This document shows, piece by piece, positions 14,396 through 16,400 of a stretch of 16,400 bases of DNA. Both the position numbers and the translations under genes were made by a program. Each line of letters opens with the position of its first letter. Within the stretch, counting starts at the first letter, position 1. The stretch is from Mesobacterium_A hydrothermale (GTDB lineage Bacteria > Pseudomonadota > Alphaproteobacteria > Rhodobacterales > Rhodobacteraceae): contig NZ_JAYLLH010000045.1 of the NCBI RefSeq assembly GCF_035818635.1, positions 1 to 16,400 on the forward strand, given 5' to 3'. The notes under the pieces are model-generated. The model was not told where the DNA came from, ran no database searches, and was given only the letters and a program-made list of their open reading frames with translations.

Positions 14396-14544
14396 TGGCG
14401 GGACCTCGTTCTTTGGGGGGCCTGCGGAACTGGTGTTGCGCGCGCGGCTTGGGTCGTGGCGCAGGCTGTCTGACACCACGTAGTCTAGGCGACATTCGGC
14501 GCGGGAACAGGGCTGTTGTCCAGTCTCCGCACACGCCTTGGCGT

Positions 14545-15747
14545 TCAGGCGGATTTCAGCAGCCGGTCCTTGGCCAGTGCAGCGTCAAGATCGGCAAGGA
14601 TATCCTCGACATCCTCCAGCCCGACCGACAGCCGGATCAGCCCGTCACTGATGCCGTGGGTGGCACGTTCCTCGGCCGTGTAGGTCGAATGGGTCATCGA
14701 TGCCGGATGCTGGATCAGCGTTTCGGCATCGCCCAGCGACACCGCCCGGGTGATCATGCGCAGACCATTCATCAACCGCCGCCCGGCCTCCAGCCCGCCG
14801 GTCAACTCAAAAGCGATCATCGCGCCGGGGGCGTCCATCTGCTTTTGCGCCAACGCGTTTTGGTCAAAGCTCGGCAGCCCCGGATAGTACACCTTGGCCA
14901 CCTCTGGCTGCGCCTCCAGCCACTCTGCCACCACCTGCGCCGACGCACAGTGGCGCTGCATGCGCAGGGCCAGCGTTTTCAGCCCGCGCAATACCAGCAT
15001 CGCGTTGAACGGTGCCATGACTGCACCGGTCATGTCCTTCATTCCGACAAGGCGGATCTCGGCCACCTGTTCAGCCCGGCCAACGACCATCCCGGCCACA
15101 AGATCGCCATGACCGCCCAGGTATTTCGTCGCCGAATGCACCACCAGGTCCGCCCCCAGAGCGATCGGCCGGGTCAGGAACGGGGTGGCATAGGTATTGT
15201 CCACGATCACCTGTGCCCCCCCGGCATGCGCAATCGCCGACACTGCTGCGATATCGACCAGTCGCATGTTCGGATTGGCCGGCGTTTCGAAATAAACCGC
15301 CCGCGTGCGGTCGGTCATCGCCAAGGCGAGCGTCTCGGGGTTGGTCAAGTCGACATGTGTCACGGTGATGCCAAACCGGGCCAATCCGTGGTGCAGGAAG
15401 GAAAAGGTACACCCATAAAGCGTCTTGTCCACGATCACCTCGTCTCCTGGGGACAGCAGCGTCCACAGAACAGATGTGATCGCCCCCATGCCAGACGCCA
15501 ACGCGAGCCCGGCCTCTGCCCCTTCCAGCGCCGCGACCCGGCGTTCGACCAGGTCCAGCGTGGGGTTGGAAATGCGTGAGTAGATATGCCCGGGCCTGTC
15601 CCCGGCAAAGATCTCGCCCCCGGCCTCGGCGGTCTCGAACGCGAAGGTCGAAGTCAGGTGCAGCGGCGGTGTCAGCGCCCCTTCGTGGTCCATCGGGTCA
15701 TAGCCAAGATGGATGGCGCGGGTGGCAAAGCCATGGGATTGGGTCAT
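14545..15747 (-). CDS. mdeA: L-methionine gamma-lyase
   Basis: A 400-residue cytoplasmic PLP enzyme of the Cys/Met metabolism (gamma) family, expected to convert L-methionine to methanethiol, ammonia and 2-oxobutyrate. The PLP lysine is Lys208 in HSATKYLGGHGD. Tyr56 and Arg58 in IYSRISNPT bind the cofactor phosphate of the neighbouring subunit, Tyr111 in LYGCTFSF stacks on the ring, and Asp183 in IVDNTYATP pairs with the pyridine nitrogen. The Cys113 in LYGCTF corresponds to the active-site Cys116 of P. putida methionine gamma-lyase, which separates this enzyme from most cystathionine gamma-synthases and O-acetylhomoserine sulfhydrylases. The pattern ETPANPNMRLVDI also matches. The start has an AGGAG Shine-Dalgarno. 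Downstream lies the E1 gene, and a divergent Lrp-type gene lies upstream. A cystathionine gamma-lyase activity cannot be excluded without assay. Confidence 0.9.
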   Translation of the reverse strand: MTQSHGFATRAIHLGYDPMDHEGALTPPLHLTSTFAFETAEAGGEIFAGDRPGHIYSRISNPTLDLVERRVAALEGAEAGLALASGMGAITSVLWTLLSPGDEVIVDKTLYGCTFSFLHHGLARFGITVTHVDLTNPETLALAMTDRTRAVYFETPANPNMRLVDIAAVSAIAHAGGAQVIVDNTYATPFLTRPIALGADLVVHSATKYLGGHGDLVAGMVVGRAEQVAEIRLVGMKDMTGAVMAPFNAMLVLRGLKTLALRMQRHCASAQVVAEWLEAQPEVAKVYYPGLPSFDQNALAQKQMDAPGAMIAFELTGGLEAGRRLMNGLRMITRAVSLGDAETLIQHPASMTHSTYTAEERATHGISDGLIRLSVGLEDVEDILADLDAALAKDRLLKSA

Positions 15748-15822
15748 CTGTCATCTCCTGTTTGCGGCAGGATAGACGCGCAGGGATGCGCTGATATTGC
15801 TATTTCAACCAATTCATACGAG

Positions 15823-15847
15823 ATTATTGGCATTTCCTGCCAATAAT
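15823..15847. promoter_or_regulatory. Perfect 10-bp inverted repeat, candidate Lrp/MdeR operator
   Basis: ATTATTGGCA (15823-15832) and TGCCAATAAT (15838-15847) are exact inverted copies separated by five bases. The site lies in the 109-base divergent region, nine bases before the regulator's ATG and 76 bases from that of mdeA. A further CCAAT half-site lies at 15809-15813. Lrp/AsnC proteins bind dyad sites of about this size and usually control themselves and the divergent gene. As RNA it could also form a hairpin just before the Shine-Dalgarno of the regulator. Confidence 0.65.
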
Positions 15848-15856
15848 GAGGTCAGA

Positions 15857-16312
15857 ATGGATGACAAAGATCGCCAGATCATTCGCGCGCTGCAACGTGA
15901 TGGCCGAATGTCGAACCAGGAGCTTGCCTCCGCGGTGAACCTGTCAGCCTCGCCCTGCCTGCGGCGGTTGCGCAATCTTGAAAAGGACGGGGTGATTGTG
16001 GGCTATGCAGCGCGGGTCGACCCAAAGGCCTATGGGCTTGCGATCACTGCCTTTGTCCGGATCCGGCTGGAACGGCACGACGAATCTACTGTGCAAACCT
16101 TCGAGAGAGAAGTCGCCAGGATGGAGGAAGTGCTGGAATGCCATGTGATGACCGGTCAGACCGACTATCAGTTGCGGGTGGTGGTCGAGTCGCTGGAAGC
16201 CTACGAGGATTTTATCCGTGCCCGGTTGCACCGGGTGGGGGGAATCGGGTCGATCGATTCCAGTTTTGCCTACGGCACTGTGAAGGACAGCATGGTGTTT
16301 CCAAACCGGTAA
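15857..16312 (+). CDS. mdeR: Lrp/AsnC family transcriptional regulator (MdeR-like)
   Basis: A 151-residue DNA-binding protein: N-terminal winged helix-turn-helix (about 4-60, recognition region SNQELASAVNLSASPCLRR at 19-37) and a C-terminal RAM effector-binding domain (about 64-142) with the TGQTDYQLRVVV stretch (99-110) that lines the amino-acid site. Members act as octamers or dimers that sense amino acids. Divergent from mdeA, it is expected to control mdeA-mdeB in response to methionine or a product, as MdeR does in P. putida. I chose the ATG at 15857 over an in-frame TTG start at 15797 because MDDKDRQII is the canonical Lrp start and GAGG (15848-15851) precedes it; the upstream frame runs through the inverted repeat. 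A GC-rich hairpin follows the stop. Confidence 0.9.
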   Translation: MDDKDRQIIRALQRDGRMSNQELASAVNLSASPCLRRLRNLEKDGVIVGYAARVDPKAYGLAITAFVRIRLERHDESTVQTFEREVARMEEVLECHVMTGQTDYQLRVVVESLEAYEDFIRARLHRVGGIGSIDSSFAYGTVKDSMVFPNR

Positions 16313-16348
16313 CGCCCCGGGGCACAAGGCCGCCGGTTGAACGGAACT

Positions 16349-16373
16349 GCGCCCGGCGGCGACCGCCGGGCGC
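16349..16373. terminator. GC-rich hairpin after the Lrp-type gene
   Basis: An exact 11-base-pair stem, GCGCCCGGCGG (16349-16359) with CCGCCGGGCGC (16363-16373) and a three-base loop, lies 36 bases past the regulator stop. No T-run follows on either strand, so classical intrinsic termination is not assured, but the position between two probably convergent genes suggests a bidirectional transcription end. Confidence 0.5.
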
Positions 16374-16379
16374 TGAGGA

Positions 16380-16400
16380 TCACGCGATCATATCCCCATC
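16380..16400 (-). CDS. Possible 3' end of a convergent gene, cut by the window edge
   Basis: On the minus strand the last 21 bases read Asp-Gly-Asp-Met-Ile-Ala followed by TGA (16380-16382), seven bases beyond the strong hairpin. This is compatible with the tail of a leftward gene entering from outside the window, but six codons are too few to identify it or to be sure it is coding. Confidence 0.25.
   Translation of the reverse strand, partial: DGDMIA

Noticed and set aside
14395..15579. 394-codon plus-strand open frame opposite mdeA
   Set aside because: It is the antisense of the methionine gamma-lyase, whose catalytic motifs are unmistakable on the other strand.

Overview
The window reads as chromosomal DNA of a high-GC alphaproteobacterium, most likely the Rhodobacteraceae (Roseobacter group). 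The evidence is GC-rich codon use, a tRNA-His without an encoded G-1 and with A73 (a known alphaproteobacterial trait), and the gene families present (DUF2937, RTX/FG-GAP/DUF4214 protein, Lrp-controlled methionine gamma-lyase). All of this is judged by eye; no database was searched.

Left edge (1-909). A lower-GC stretch carries one unrecognised C-terminally anchored protein. It ends exactly at a 3' fragment of a tRNA-Gly(CCC) gene (anticodon loop, T-arm, acceptor strand and CCA, but no 5' half). This is the typical right-hand attachment site of an element integrated into a tRNA gene, so 1 to about 862 is probably the distal end of a genomic island and the core chromosome resumes at about 910.

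Core block (910-8340). A DUF2937 membrane protein and a Ppx/GppA phosphatase run rightward. Facing them is a tight leftward five-gene run: VOC/glyoxalase-like protein, GNAT acetyltransferase, TerB-DnaJ protein, endonuclease/exonuclease/phosphatase-family protein and a small secreted protein. Two of its junctions overlap (ATGA and TGATG), suggesting one transcript from about 6374 to 3144. Diverging from it is nhaA (Na+/H+ antiporter) with a clear intrinsic terminator, then a carboxymuconolactone-decarboxylase-family gene, then tRNA-His(GTG) on the minus strand.

Large secreted protein (8453-11725, minus). This 1090-residue protein starts with seven regularly spaced FG-GAP-like blades (probably one seven-bladed propeller), followed by RTX nonapeptides, two tandem pairs of DUF4214 units and an RTX-type tail. 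It has no N-terminal signal peptide, so type I secretion is expected. A near-consensus sigma-70 promoter lies in front of it.

Methionine catabolism cluster (12035-16312). An Lrp/AsnC regulator is divergent from a methionine gamma-lyase gene, which is followed by a homodimeric-type 2-oxoacid dehydrogenase E1. This is the layout of mdeR-mdeA-mdeB of Pseudomonas putida: MdeA would split methionine to methanethiol, ammonia and 2-oxobutyrate, and MdeB would feed 2-oxobutyrate toward propionyl-CoA. A perfect 10-bp inverted repeat lies in the divergent intergenic region and is the best candidate operator. A GC-rich hairpin follows the regulator, and the last 21 bases may hold the end of a convergent gene.
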